Assembly (NCBI RefSeq): GCF_002896965.1
Contig: NZ_LYMM01000050.1
Location: 1 to 38,645 of the forward strand
DNA: 38,645 nt
Source: Novosphingobium guangzhouense
GTDB taxonomy: Bacteria > Pseudomonadota > Alphaproteobacteria > Sphingomonadales > Sphingomonadaceae
Direction: 5' to 3'
The notes under the pieces are model-generated. The model saw only the letters and a program-made list of their open reading frames with translations, did not search any database and was not told the DNA's origin. Position 1 is the stretch's first letter; the number at the start of each line of letters is the position of its first letter. Position numbers and translations under genes: made by a program. This document shows, piece by piece, positions 16,480 to 24,690 of the stretch.

Positions 16480-19299
16480 ATGCGGAGTATTCTGCTTGGC
16501 GCCGTGTCGATTACGGCGGTCTTCGTTTCCATTTCGGGTGCTGCTGCTCAGGAGACGACGCCCTCGGAAAGCACGGCACAGGCCGAGGGCGTGAGTGCCG
16601 ACGTGGGTGCCGATGAGGTCGCGGACGGGGGCCCGGACATCATCGTCACCGGCGTTCGCCAGTCGCTGGAACGCGCTGCCGAAGTGAAGCGCAATGCCGT
16701 GCAGGTGGTCGATTCCATCGTCGCGACGGACATCGGCAAGCTGCCCGACCCGACCGTCGCCGCCGCCCTGCAGCGCGTTCCCGGCATTCAGGTCCAGAAC
16801 GACCGCAACAACGAACTGTCCACCGTGCGTATTCGCGGCCTGACCGATATCCTCACGACCGTGAACGGGCGAGAGGTCATCACCACCACCGGGCGCGGCT
16901 TCGACCTGCAGGATGTTCCGGCTGAGGCGCTGGCGCGGATCGACGCCTTCAAGTCGCAGACATCGGACCAGATCGAGGGCGGCGTCGCCGGTGCGATAGA
17001 CTTGCGGCTCAACCGCCCGTTCAGCTTCCGCAAGCCGACCCTGGTGCTTACCGCGCGTCAGAACTACGCGACCATCGCCGATGCGAGCAACCCGCAGTTC
17101 GGTGTGCTCGCGGCCGGCAAGACGGACACCTCGATCGGCGAGATCGGCGCACTGATCAATGTCACATATTCGCAGGCGGAGAACATCCGCAGCGTAACCA
17201 ACCTGGGAGAACGCCGCTATTCGGGCGGAACACCCCTCAACGTGCCGGGCCTGCTGATCCCGCAGGTGCTGCGCAACATGCCCGATGTCGGAGACATCAC
17301 CCGCGTCCAGGCCAATGCCGCCGTGCAGTGGCAGGCCACACCTTCGCTCCAGTTCTATGCGGATGGCCTGTATACGAAATTTCGCAGCACGACGGGCTTC
17401 GTCGGCTTCAACCCGCAGCCTTTCACCAATGGTTCGCGAATTTCGGAGATCACGCCCAGCGATTACTGCTTCGATGCCCGCGTCAACGCCGGTGGCACCA
17501 ATCCGCAACTCGTCAACAATGCCGACGGCACCGTGGGTATTCAGCCTTTCACCGTGCAACGGGTGTGCGAACTGAAGAGCGCACGTTTCGACAACGTCGT
17601 CATCAACCAGAACAGCTCTTCGGAAGACGTCACGCAGCGCAACAAGATGATCGCAGGCGGCCTGAATTTCGAGCAGGACCGGGTCAAGCTGGTGCTTGAC
17701 GTGGCTTACCAGACCTCGCGCTCGTTCCTCCAGAACTTCAATGCCGAAGTCGGGCAGCGCGTGCCGACGGTCTTCGTCGAATTCAATGACAACAATGGGC
17801 CGTCGTTCACCATTGACCCGTCGATTCCTTTGAGTTCGGAAAACCTGTCGCTGCGCAACTCGATCAACCAGAACTACACGCTGGGGCAGGGCAAGCTGTT
17901 CCAGTCCCGCCTCGACGGGGAGTACGAGGTCGGCGGCATCCTGCCCAGGATCAAGACGGGCTTGCGCTATGCAAAGCGCAATGCGCGGTTCCAGGAAGTG
18001 CGCCAGACTAACACGGTGCAGTCGATCGGCTTCGGCAATATTGGCACGCCGACCGAGGCGAACGCGCGGCTGATCTCCAGCCTGCCGCTCTCGCCCGACT
18101 TTCTCAGCATCATCGGCGTGGCACCGCGTCTGAACGGCGGCGTGCCGTTCTTGGGAGTTAATCCTGCGTACCTGCGTTCGGAACGTGGACGTAACGAACT
18201 GCGTTCGCTGTTCGGCCTGCCGCTGCGCCAGCCGGACTTCGATCCGACGAAGGAATTCAACGCTCAGGAAACCACGTATGCGGGCTATGTGGAGGGATCT
18301 TACGAGATCCCGCTGGGTTCGCTGACCCTCGACGGCGTCATCGGCACCCGCGTCATCCGGACCGAGCGCACGATAGCCGGGTTCGAGCGACAGGGGGCGA
18401 TACTCAGCCCGATCACCGCGAAAACGTCCGATACCGACATCCTTCCCTCCGCGACCGCGCGTTTGCAATTCCCGGGCTCTTTCCAGACGCGCGTGACGTA
18501 TTCCCGCTCGATCCGGCGGCCCGACTTCGCCTCGCTCAATCCCAGCGAGTCCCTGACGTTGGTAGGCAACGTGTTCCTGCTCAACACCGGCACGCGCGGC
18601 AACCCGGCACTGCGACCGCAGAAGTCGGACAGCATCGACATCACGGCGGAATACTATTTCCGCAGCGGCTACATCTCGGTGGCCGGGTACTATCGCTCCA
18701 TCAAAGATCGCGTCGTCACCTCGAACACGCAGGAGACGATCGACAGTTTGAACTACCTGATTTCGACGCCGCGCAACGTGGGGTCGGTCGATCTCAAGGG
18801 CGTGGAAGTCAGCGCGCAGTATTTCTTCGACTTCCTGCCCGGAGTGCTGTCCGGACTGGGCGTGCAGGGCGCTTTCACGATGGCCGATTCCAAGATCAAG
18901 GGTGACGACAACCTTGCCGGCTATCCTCTGGTCGGGGTATCCAAGTACAACTACACGGCAGGTCTGCTCTACGACAAGCACGGGTTGAGCGGCAGGCTGA
19001 TCTGGACGCACCGCTCCAGTTACATCAACGCCGACAACACCGGTGGCGTCGCGCTGCGGCCGTTCGACGCGGACCGGGTGAACGATCCTTATGTGCCGGT
19101 GTTCCTGACATATGTGCGCCCTGCCGGTCGCCTAGACTTCAGCATCGGCTACGATGTGACCCAGGCCCTGCGTCTGGACATCGGCGGCACTAACATCCTG
19201 CGCAGCAAGACGTCGAGTTACTGGGGCGACAAGCGCGTGGTCTTCCAGCTCAACGGGGACGAGACGGTATACAGCCTCGGCGCGCGGGTGAAATTCTGA
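16480..19299 (+). CDS. TonB-dependent receptor (TonB-Xanth-Caul type)
   Basis: Outer-membrane receptor of 939 residues. The signal peptide (M-R-S-I-L-L-G-A-V-S, cut near A-A-A-Q-E at 24) is followed by an acidic linker and a TonB-box-like D-I-I-V-T-G. The plug domain (T-D-I-G-K-L-P-D-P-T-V, then V-R-I-R-G-L-T-D-I) leads into a barrel that ends in S-L-G-A-R-V-K-F. The ATG at 16480 has AAGGGGAGAG about 6 nt upstream; the frame is open from 16438, but that part is not signal-peptide-like. An MFS permease gene begins 5 bp after its stop codon, and a GH2 gene follows, so receptor, inner-membrane transporter and hydrolase are probably expressed together. Its plug resembles that of the receptor at 10427 more than that of the one at 3613. 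Confidence 0.94.
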   Translation: MRSILLGAVSITAVFVSISGAAAQETTPSESTAQAEGVSADVGADEVADGGPDIIVTGVRQSLERAAEVKRNAVQVVDSIVATDIGKLPDPTVAAALQRVPGIQVQNDRNNELSTVRIRGLTDILTTVNGREVITTTGRGFDLQDVPAEALARIDAFKSQTSDQIEGGVAGAIDLRLNRPFSFRKPTLVLTARQNYATIADASNPQFGVLAAGKTDTSIGEIGALINVTYSQAENIRSVTNLGERRYSGGTPLNVPGLLIPQVLRNMPDVGDITRVQANAAVQWQATPSLQFYADGLYTKFRSTTGFVGFNPQPFTNGSRISEITPSDYCFDARVNAGGTNPQLVNNADGTVGIQPFTVQRVCELKSARFDNVVINQNSSSEDVTQRNKMIAGGLNFEQDRVKLVLDVAYQTSRSFLQNFNAEVGQRVPTVFVEFNDNNGPSFTIDPSIPLSSENLSLRNSINQNYTLGQGKLFQSRLDGEYEVGGILPRIKTGLRYAKRNARFQEVRQTNTVQSIGFGNIGTPTEANARLISSLPLSPDFLSIIGVAPRLNGGVPFLGVNPAYLRSERGRNELRSLFGLPLRQPDFDPTKEFNAQETTYAGYVEGSYEIPLGSLTLDGVIGTRVIRTERTIAGFERQGAILSPITAKTSDTDILPSATARLQFPGSFQTRVTYSRSIRRPDFASLNPSESLTLVGNVFLLNTGTRGNPALRPQKSDSIDITAEYYFRSGYISVAGYYRSIKDRVVTSNTQETIDSLNYLISTPRNVGSVDLKGVEVSAQYFFDFLPGVLSGLGVQGAFTMADSKIKGDDNLAGYPLVGVSKYNYTAGLLYDKHGLSGRLIWTHRSSYINADNTGGVALRPFDADRVNDPYVPVFLTYVRPAGRLDFSIGYDVTQALRLDIGGTNILRSKTSSYWGDKRVVFQLNGDETVYSLGARVKF

Positions 19300-19304
19300 C
19301 CGGC

Positions 19305-20603
19305 ATGGCGAGTTGCAGCTCTTCCGAACCGCCCGCGCCGCTGGAAGACATCGGCCGGATCACGCTCCGGCGCATCACCTGGCGCCTGATGCCTCTGCTC
19401 TGCCTGCTGTATCTCGTTGCCTACATCGATCGGCAGAACGTTGCCTTCGCCAAGCTCCAGATGGTCGGCGACCTCGGGCTCAGCGAAGCGGCGTACGGGT
19501 TGGGATCGGCGCTGTTCTTCCTGGGCTACTGCATCTTCGAGATCCCCAGCAACCTGATCCTGGAGCGGGTCGGGCCGCGCCTGTGGTTCGCGCGGATCAT
19601 CGGGGCCTGGGGGCTCGTCACGCTGGCGCTGGCCTTCGCATGGACACCTGCGAGCTTCTATGCGCTGCGCTTTCTGCTCGGTGTCGCGGAGGCTGGTTTC
19701 TTTCCCGGGGTGCTCTATCTGCTGACCTTGTGGTTTCCGCAGGCGCAACGGGCAAGGGCGATCGGCCTGTTCCTGATCGCGAGCACCTTTGCCAACGCGG
19801 TGGGCGCCGGGCTTGGTGGCCTGCTGCTCGAACTCGACGGTGTCGGCGGCCTGCGCGGTTGGCAATGGGTTTTCATCGCCACTGCGGTTCCCGCGCTCCT
19901 GCAGGTCCCCCTCGTGCTCACCCGGTTGCCGCGCCGCCCGGAAGACGCACCCTGGCTGACCGGGCAGCAGAAGGCATGGCTGGCGTCTACACTGGCGGCG
20001 GAAGGTGGATCGCGGGATCATGGCAACCCCTTGCGCGCGCTGGGCGATCGCCGCGTCATCGTGCTGTGCCTGGCCTTCGTAGGGTTTCCGCTTGCGGCCT
20101 ATGGCCTGAGCTACTGGCTGCCGACCATCGTTCGCGGTTTCGGCGTCGGCGACGCCACCAACGGGTTGTTGAACATGATCCCCTGGATTGTCGTCGCAGC
20201 CGCCCTGTGGGGGCTTCCGGCCCTGGCGGCGCGCAGTTCGGGGTTCCGCCGCTTCATCGTCGCCCCAGCTTTCCTCGGAGCTTTCTGTCTGGTGATGACG
20301 ACGGTGGTGCCATGGCCGGCGCTGCAATTCGCGGCGCTGTGCGTCGCGGCCGCCGCGATCTTCGCTGGGCAGCCTTTCTTTTGGGTGCTCCCCGGCCGTT
20401 TCCTGAGCGGGGCCGCCGCGGCGGCCGGGTTCGCCGCGATCAACTCCGTGGGCAATCTCGGCGGGTTCTTGGCCCAGACGATCGTTCCCCGCATTCACGA
20501 CGCCACGGGCAGCGATCTTGCGCCGATGCTGTTCCTGGCCACCATGCTGGCGCTGTCGGGCACCGCCATTTTCCTGACAGTGCGTCTTATCCCGCGCTCC
20601 TAG
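19305..20603 (+). CDS. MFS permease, anion:cation symporter (ACS) family
   Basis: A 432-residue inner-membrane transporter with about 12 hydrophobic segments. The first segment ends in Y-I-D-R-Q-N-V-A-F-A-K, and the 2-3 loop carries P-S-N-L-I-L-E-R-V-G-P-R; both are hallmarks of the ACS branch (TC 2.A.1.14: hexuronate, galactonate, glucarate, phthalate and tartrate symporters). R-F-L-L-G-V-A-E-A-G-F-F-P-G in segment 4 is also typical. Family members move organic anions with protons or sodium, which suggests that the locus yields an acidic sugar such as a uronate or a lyase product; this is inference from family, not from binding residues. The ATG at 19305 lies 5 bp after the TonB receptor stop, without a strong ribosome site, which suggests coupling. 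A GH2 gene follows 42 bp downstream. Confidence 0.9.
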   Translation: MASCSSSEPPAPLEDIGRITLRRITWRLMPLLCLLYLVAYIDRQNVAFAKLQMVGDLGLSEAAYGLGSALFFLGYCIFEIPSNLILERVGPRLWFARIIGAWGLVTLALAFAWTPASFYALRFLLGVAEAGFFPGVLYLLTLWFPQAQRARAIGLFLIASTFANAVGAGLGGLLLELDGVGGLRGWQWVFIATAVPALLQVPLVLTRLPRRPEDAPWLTGQQKAWLASTLAAEGGSRDHGNPLRALGDRRVIVLCLAFVGFPLAAYGLSYWLPTIVRGFGVGDATNGLLNMIPWIVVAAALWGLPALAARSSGFRRFIVAPAFLGAFCLVMTTVVPWPALQFAALCVAAAAIFAGQPFFWVLPGRFLSGAAAAAGFAAINSVGNLGGFLAQTIVPRIHDATGSDLAPMLFLATMLALSGTAIFLTVRLIPRS

Positions 20604-20645
20604 CGTAATTTCATTCGTTTCATTTGCACCATCAAGGAGGATTGG

Positions 20646-22598
20646 ATGTTTCGCTCTTCACTGTTGTTGGGGGTCGCGCTCATCCTCGGCATTGGCCAAA
20701 ATGCCGCCTATGGACAGACTGTCTCGCCGCCTGCGGCATCGGTTGGCGGCGGACCGAGCTATGTCGGCCCGATCATGACCCGCTGGGGTAAGGCGGTCAC
20801 CGCCGAGAATGCCTGGCGCAGCTATCCCCGCCCACAACTGGAGCGGGACACCTGGATGAACCTGAACGGCCATTGGGATTACGCGATCCGCCCCGCGAAC
20901 GCGCCGCGACCGGAAACCATGGACGGTAAGATCCTCGTCCCCTTCGCGGTTGAATCCCGGCTGTCCGGAGTGGCGCGCAAGCTGCTGCCGGGAGACCGGC
21001 TTTGGTACAAGCGCACGTTCGCTCTCCCGGCAAAATGGCCGGGCCAACGAACGCTCCTGCATTTCGGCGCGGTCGACTTCGAGGCAACCGTCCTCGTCAA
21101 TGGTGCCGTCGTGGGCAGTCACAAGGGCGGCTCCGACCCGTTCAACTTCGATGTGACGGCCTACCTGCGCCCTGGCGACAACGAACTCGTGGTGCAGGTG
21201 ACCGACCCGACCTCCACCGGCGACCAGCCGCGCGGCAAGCAGACGCTTGATCCGCAGGGCATCTGGTATACGGCAGTCAGCGGGATCTGGCAGACCGTGT
21301 GGCTGGAGCCTGTGGCCGACCTTCATATCGCCGATCTGCGCGCCGTGCCGGACATCGACAAAGGCGAATTGACCATCGATGTGGCGCTCAGTGGCACTAC
21401 CACGCCCGCTGATGCCGTTCGCGTCACGGCCCTCGACAAGGGCAAGGTGATCGCGAGTACGGTGATGCGCGGCAATCGGCAGGCAAAGCTGAAGATTCCG
21501 GGCGCCCGGCTATGGTCGCCCGACGATCCCTATCTCTATGATCTCATGGCCGAACTGGTGAAAGTCGCACCTCCGCAGGGCGGGGCGGGCGGCAGGCCCG
21601 GCTTGCCGCCGATGACCACCGAGGAGCGGCAGGCCTACGCGAAGGCATCTGTCGTGGGGGAACCTTCGGATTCCGTCAGAAGCTATTTCGGCATGCGCAA
21701 GATTTCCACCGGCATCGACCCGAGGACCGGCAAGATGGCGCTCCTGCTGAACAACAAGCCGTTGTTCCAAAACGGTACTCTCGATCAGGGATGGTGGCCC
21801 GAAAGCTTGCTGACCCCGCCGTCGGAAGAGGCTGCACGAAGTGACATCGTCTTTCTCAAGAAGGCGGGATTCAATATGCTGCGCAAGCATATCAAGGTTG
21901 AGCCCGCGCGATATTACTACGATGCAGACCGTCTCGGCATCCTGATCTGGCAGGACATGCCTTCGGGAGCCTTGGGCGATCAGGCCGTGCGCCGGGGCAG
22001 CGAATGGCAGGCGACGTTCTCCTCGGCGGGCATGGCCCAGTACCAGCAGGAAATGGCGCGGATGATCGGCGCCTTGCGGGCGTTCCCCTCGATTGTGATG
22101 TGGGTCACCAATAACGAAGGCTGGGGGCAATACGATGCGAAGACCGTTGGTGGTATTGCAAAGAGCATGGACCCCAGCAGGCTGGTCAATACCGCGAGCG
22201 GGTGGCTCGACGTGGCCGACAGTGGGTCGGACGTTTACGATATACACACTTACGAGGAAGTGCCCCTTACACCTGGACAACAGGCTGACAGGCCGATCGT
22301 GACGGGAGAATACGGCGGCGTGGGCCTCCCGGTTCCGGGTCATGTGTGGTTCACCGATCGCGACGCGCGCATCTACCAGTTCGCTACCGACACCGAAGAT
22401 TTCCGGCGGCGCTACCGGATCAAGTTCGATGCCATCGTCCGTCAGGCGAAGGAGAACGGACTCTCGGCATCCGTCTATACCGAAACGACCGATGTGGAAG
22501 GAGAGCTGAACGGGCTCTTGACCTATGATCGTATGGTCGAAAAACTCCCAGCCGAGGAGTACGCGCGCATGGCGGGTCCTTTATTTATCGGGAAATGA
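20646..22598 (+). CDS. Secreted GH2-family glycoside hydrolase
   Basis: A 650-residue secreted enzyme of family GH2 (beta-galactosidase/beta-glucuronidase group). The signal peptide ends near A-A-Y-G-Q at 23. The jelly-roll sugar-binding domain follows (about 55-225: W-M-N-L-N-G-H-W-D-Y, then D-R-L-W-Y-K-R-T-F and V-L-V-N-G). Next come an immunoglobulin-like domain, interrupted by a Gly/Pro-rich insert at about 305-330, and a TIM barrel. The acid/base is E491 in T-N-N-E-G-W; the nucleophile is E555 in T-G-E-Y-G-G. The I-L-I-W-Q-D-M-P-S motif lies between. The protein stops soon after the barrel, without C-terminal add-on domains. AAGGAGG lies 5 nt before the ATG. It is last in the plus-strand set, 42 bp after the permease. 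Whether it cleaves galactoside, glucuronide or another sugar cannot be told from sequence alone. Confidence 0.92.
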   Translation: MFRSSLLLGVALILGIGQNAAYGQTVSPPAASVGGGPSYVGPIMTRWGKAVTAENAWRSYPRPQLERDTWMNLNGHWDYAIRPANAPRPETMDGKILVPFAVESRLSGVARKLLPGDRLWYKRTFALPAKWPGQRTLLHFGAVDFEATVLVNGAVVGSHKGGSDPFNFDVTAYLRPGDNELVVQVTDPTSTGDQPRGKQTLDPQGIWYTAVSGIWQTVWLEPVADLHIADLRAVPDIDKGELTIDVALSGTTTPADAVRVTALDKGKVIASTVMRGNRQAKLKIPGARLWSPDDPYLYDLMAELVKVAPPQGGAGGRPGLPPMTTEERQAYAKASVVGEPSDSVRSYFGMRKISTGIDPRTGKMALLLNNKPLFQNGTLDQGWWPESLLTPPSEEAARSDIVFLKKAGFNMLRKHIKVEPARYYYDADRLGILIWQDMPSGALGDQAVRRGSEWQATFSSAGMAQYQQEMARMIGALRAFPSIVMWVTNNEGWGQYDAKTVGGIAKSMDPSRLVNTASGWLDVADSGSDVYDIHTYEEVPLTPGQQADRPIVTGEYGGVGLPVPGHVWFTDRDARIYQFATDTEDFRRRYRIKFDAIVRQAKENGLSASVYTETTDVEGELNGLLTYDRMVEKLPAEEYARMAGPLFIGK

Positions 22599-23201
22599 AG
22601 AGGTGATGTCCGAGTTGGGGTGCAAACCCGCGCCGCCAATGTTTCCTTTGGCAGCTCTCCCGACCGGCATTTTGCAGTTTGCCCCAGCTATGCTTATGCC
22701 GGAATCCGAGCGGCATCTACCTGGTGCATGCGACCGGTAAGCTGAAATTCCGAAATCGGCCAAAGCAGGCCGGAAGGAGTTGGTGTGATGTCCGCGGGAT
22801 TACCCGCCTAGTTTGAGCAATCGAAATCGCGGGGCTTCAAGCTACCCCTCTAAGGTTTTAGGCTTGCAAGTATAACCCGGGTTCGAATACCATGCAGGGA
22901 GTCGAACTGAGCCTACAAGCTTCAGATTTCGCACGGAAAGTGTTTCGTGGTTCCATTCGTGGATCCCTCCAGTTGACCGTAGAGGGCAAGGCCTTGGAAA
23001 TCAGCCACTTAAAGGCTGAATTCGAATCCCACCCTCACAGCGGCAAAGGAACCAATATAAATTGGAGCTTAATACTTGAAAGTCTGCGCGCGGTCCCCCC
23101 TTATATGACGGGGTATTGTGTGTCGCTGCGTTCGAGAAGCCTTGAGGGGGGTCAAAGAAGCAACGTTTACGATAACCGATGAGGGCTCATAATCTATCCC
23201 A
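22599..23201. other. Gene-poor stretch with tRNA T-arm-like fragments
   Basis: No convincing gene lies in these 603 bp. Base composition is lower in GC than either flank, and the short open frames lack ribosome sites and family features. Two tRNA T-arm-like strings stand out on the plus strand: CCCGGGTTCGAAT at 22876-22888, identical to 13 nt of the tRNA-Ser T-arm at 24719-24707 but in inverted orientation, and TTCGAATCCC at 23021-23030. Neither sits in a foldable cloverleaf. The stretch lies between the last gene of the utilisation locus and the end of the integrase gene, and looks like decayed mobile DNA or an old attachment region. Confidence 0.5.
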
Positions 23202-24524
23202 TCATTCACATCCTTGATTTAGTTCATTGCGTTCCAACCTCGATGTCCGGAAAATGTCATCAATGCGAGCGATGGGACGGCTTACGAGAACTGCTGGCGG
23301 TGGCAGCGAAAGCGTTAGCATGTCCGCCCACGCGACCGCGATTTCCCGGCGGCGCTCCATGAAGGCCGCCCGGTTATAGGCTCCCTCGACCTTCTCCTTC
23401 GGAACATGTGCAAGCATCAGGTCTATGACCTTGCGGTCATGCTTCTTGCCGTGGCGCTCTGCCCACTCGTTCATGATTGTCGAAAACGCGGCGCGAAAGC
23501 CGTGAGGAACGTGGTGGCCATGATACCCGGCCCGGTTGAGCAGATAACCGATTGCATTTTCGCTCATTGGACGGCTGTTATGACGAACGCTGGGGAAAAC
23601 GAGTGGGCCAGCACCGGTTATCGGCCAAAGAACTCGCAGCACCGCGATGGCCTGGCTGGTCAGCGGAACCAAGTGGTCGCCGCCGACCTCTTGCTTTCGC
23701 TCAAGGTCGCCTTTCATTCTGGCAGCGGGAATACGCCAGACAGGCTCGTCGCCATTCAAGTCTTCGAATTCGTTCCAGCATGCCCCACGTAATTCGCTCG
23801 GGCGCACTGCGGTGAGGGCGAGCAGCCTAAGGGCTAATCTGGTCACGGGACGCGCGTAGTCGGTTTCAGCATCGTCAATCATCTTGCGCAGCCGCCCGAG
23901 ATCGGTGATCGCGGGTTGGCGTCCGCGAGGCAATGGTTTCAGGACAGTCGCAAGCTTTTCGGACGGATCCTTTTCGGCGATCCCCTTTGCGATCGCATAC
24001 GTGAAGACGGCTGATATCCGCTGCCGGAGGCGCTTGGCGGTCTCAATGGCTCCACGATCTTCCACCGCTGTGAGCACCTCCAGGATTTTCGGAGGTGTCA
24101 GAGATGAGATTGGAAGGGAACCGATCTTAGGAAACACGTCGCGTGCGAGACTGTGTATAATGTCATCGGCATGGACCTTAGCCCAGCGCGATTTGACCTT
24201 GTCATGCCACTCCCGAGCGATGCGCTCGAAAGTGTGTCGACTGGCATTAAGGTTTGCCTCGACCTTCAGCTTCTTCTCGTTTGATGGATCTTTGCCTTCA
24301 CCTAATTGCGCGCGCGAATCGTCTCTGTGTGCTCTGGCCTGGAGCAAGGTGACCATGGGATAAATCCCGAATGCCATGGTCTTCTGTTTGCCGTCGTAAG
24401 TGTAATTCCATTTCCAGAGTTTCGATCCGTTCGGCTTCACCAGAAGGTAGAGCCGGTGGCTGTCGGTCAGCTTGTAAGACTTGTCGCGTGGCTTGGCCGC
24501 GCGGATTTTGGCATCGCTCAACAT
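23202..24524 (-). CDS. P4-type tyrosine integrase
   Basis: A 440-residue site-specific recombinase of the bacteriophage P4 type, which integrates elements at tRNA genes. Residues 1-85 are the N-terminal DUF4102-type domain (L-S-D-A-K-I-R-A-A-K, then L-Y-L-L-V-K-P-N-G-S-K-L-W). A core-binding SAM-like domain spans about 98-180, and the catalytic domain follows. Catalytic residues are visible: R241 in T-A-V-R-P-S-E-L, K271, H341 and R344 in H-G-F-R, H373 in A-H-V, and nucleophile Y383 in G-A-Y-N-R, so the enzyme looks intact. The frame runs upstream to 24737 across the tRNA, but the ATG at 24524 has GGAG 6 nt upstream and matches family N-termini. It lies 166 bp downstream of the 3' end of tRNA-Ser, the expected arrangement for an element inserted there. 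Confidence 0.93.
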   Translation of the reverse strand: MLSDAKIRAAKPRDKSYKLTDSHRLYLLVKPNGSKLWKWNYTYDGKQKTMAFGIYPMVTLLQARAHRDDSRAQLGEGKDPSNEKKLKVEANLNASRHTFERIAREWHDKVKSRWAKVHADDIIHSLARDVFPKIGSLPISSLTPPKILEVLTAVEDRGAIETAKRLRQRISAVFTYAIAKGIAEKDPSEKLATVLKPLPRGRQPAITDLGRLRKMIDDAETDYARPVTRLALRLLALTAVRPSELRGACWNEFEDLNGDEPVWRIPAARMKGDLERKQEVGGDHLVPLTSQAIAVLRVLWPITGAGPLVFPSVRHNSRPMSENAIGYLLNRAGYHGHHVPHGFRAAFSTIMNEWAERHGKKHDRKVIDLMLAHVPKEKVEGAYNRAAFMERRREIAVAWADMLTLSLPPPAVLVSRPIARIDDIFRTSRLERNELNQGCE

Positions 24525-24645
24525 CGTCATCTCCGAGACCACGTTTTCCAAACGCCGAGACCACGAATCGATACCACGCCTCGAGTGGAGGCTGGTGGAC
24601 GCCCGTGGCCGGGTTGAGCTACTAAGTCTCGGTATTGCGGGAGAA

Positions 24646-24665
24646 ATGTCCATCCAGGTGGACAT
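24646..24665. repeat. Perfect inverted repeat between tRNA and integrase
   Basis: Seven-base arms ATGTCCA and TGGACAT flank a 6-nt spacer (24653-24658). On the minus strand it starts 26 nt past the tRNA 3' end. No T-run follows, so it is a poor intrinsic terminator. It may be an integrase or excisionase arm site, or a processing hairpin. Confidence 0.4.
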
Positions 24666-24690
24666 CCATGGCCCTCTGTGGAGGGGCGCA

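Noticed and set aside
1..22598. SusD-like partners or extracytoplasmic sigma/anti-sigma regulators for the TonB receptors
   Set aside because: No such genes are present; all receptors lack a neighbouring SusD and an N-terminal signalling domain is not evident.
22780..22900. Possible second tRNA ending in the T-arm-like string at 22876
   Set aside because: No acceptor stem, no 5-bp T-stem and no 7-nt anticodon loop could be paired around it.
22892..23182. Possible 96-codon gene in the non-coding stretch
   Set aside because: No ribosome site, no recognisable motif, and the frame runs through the T-arm-like fragment region; composition is unlike neighbouring genes.
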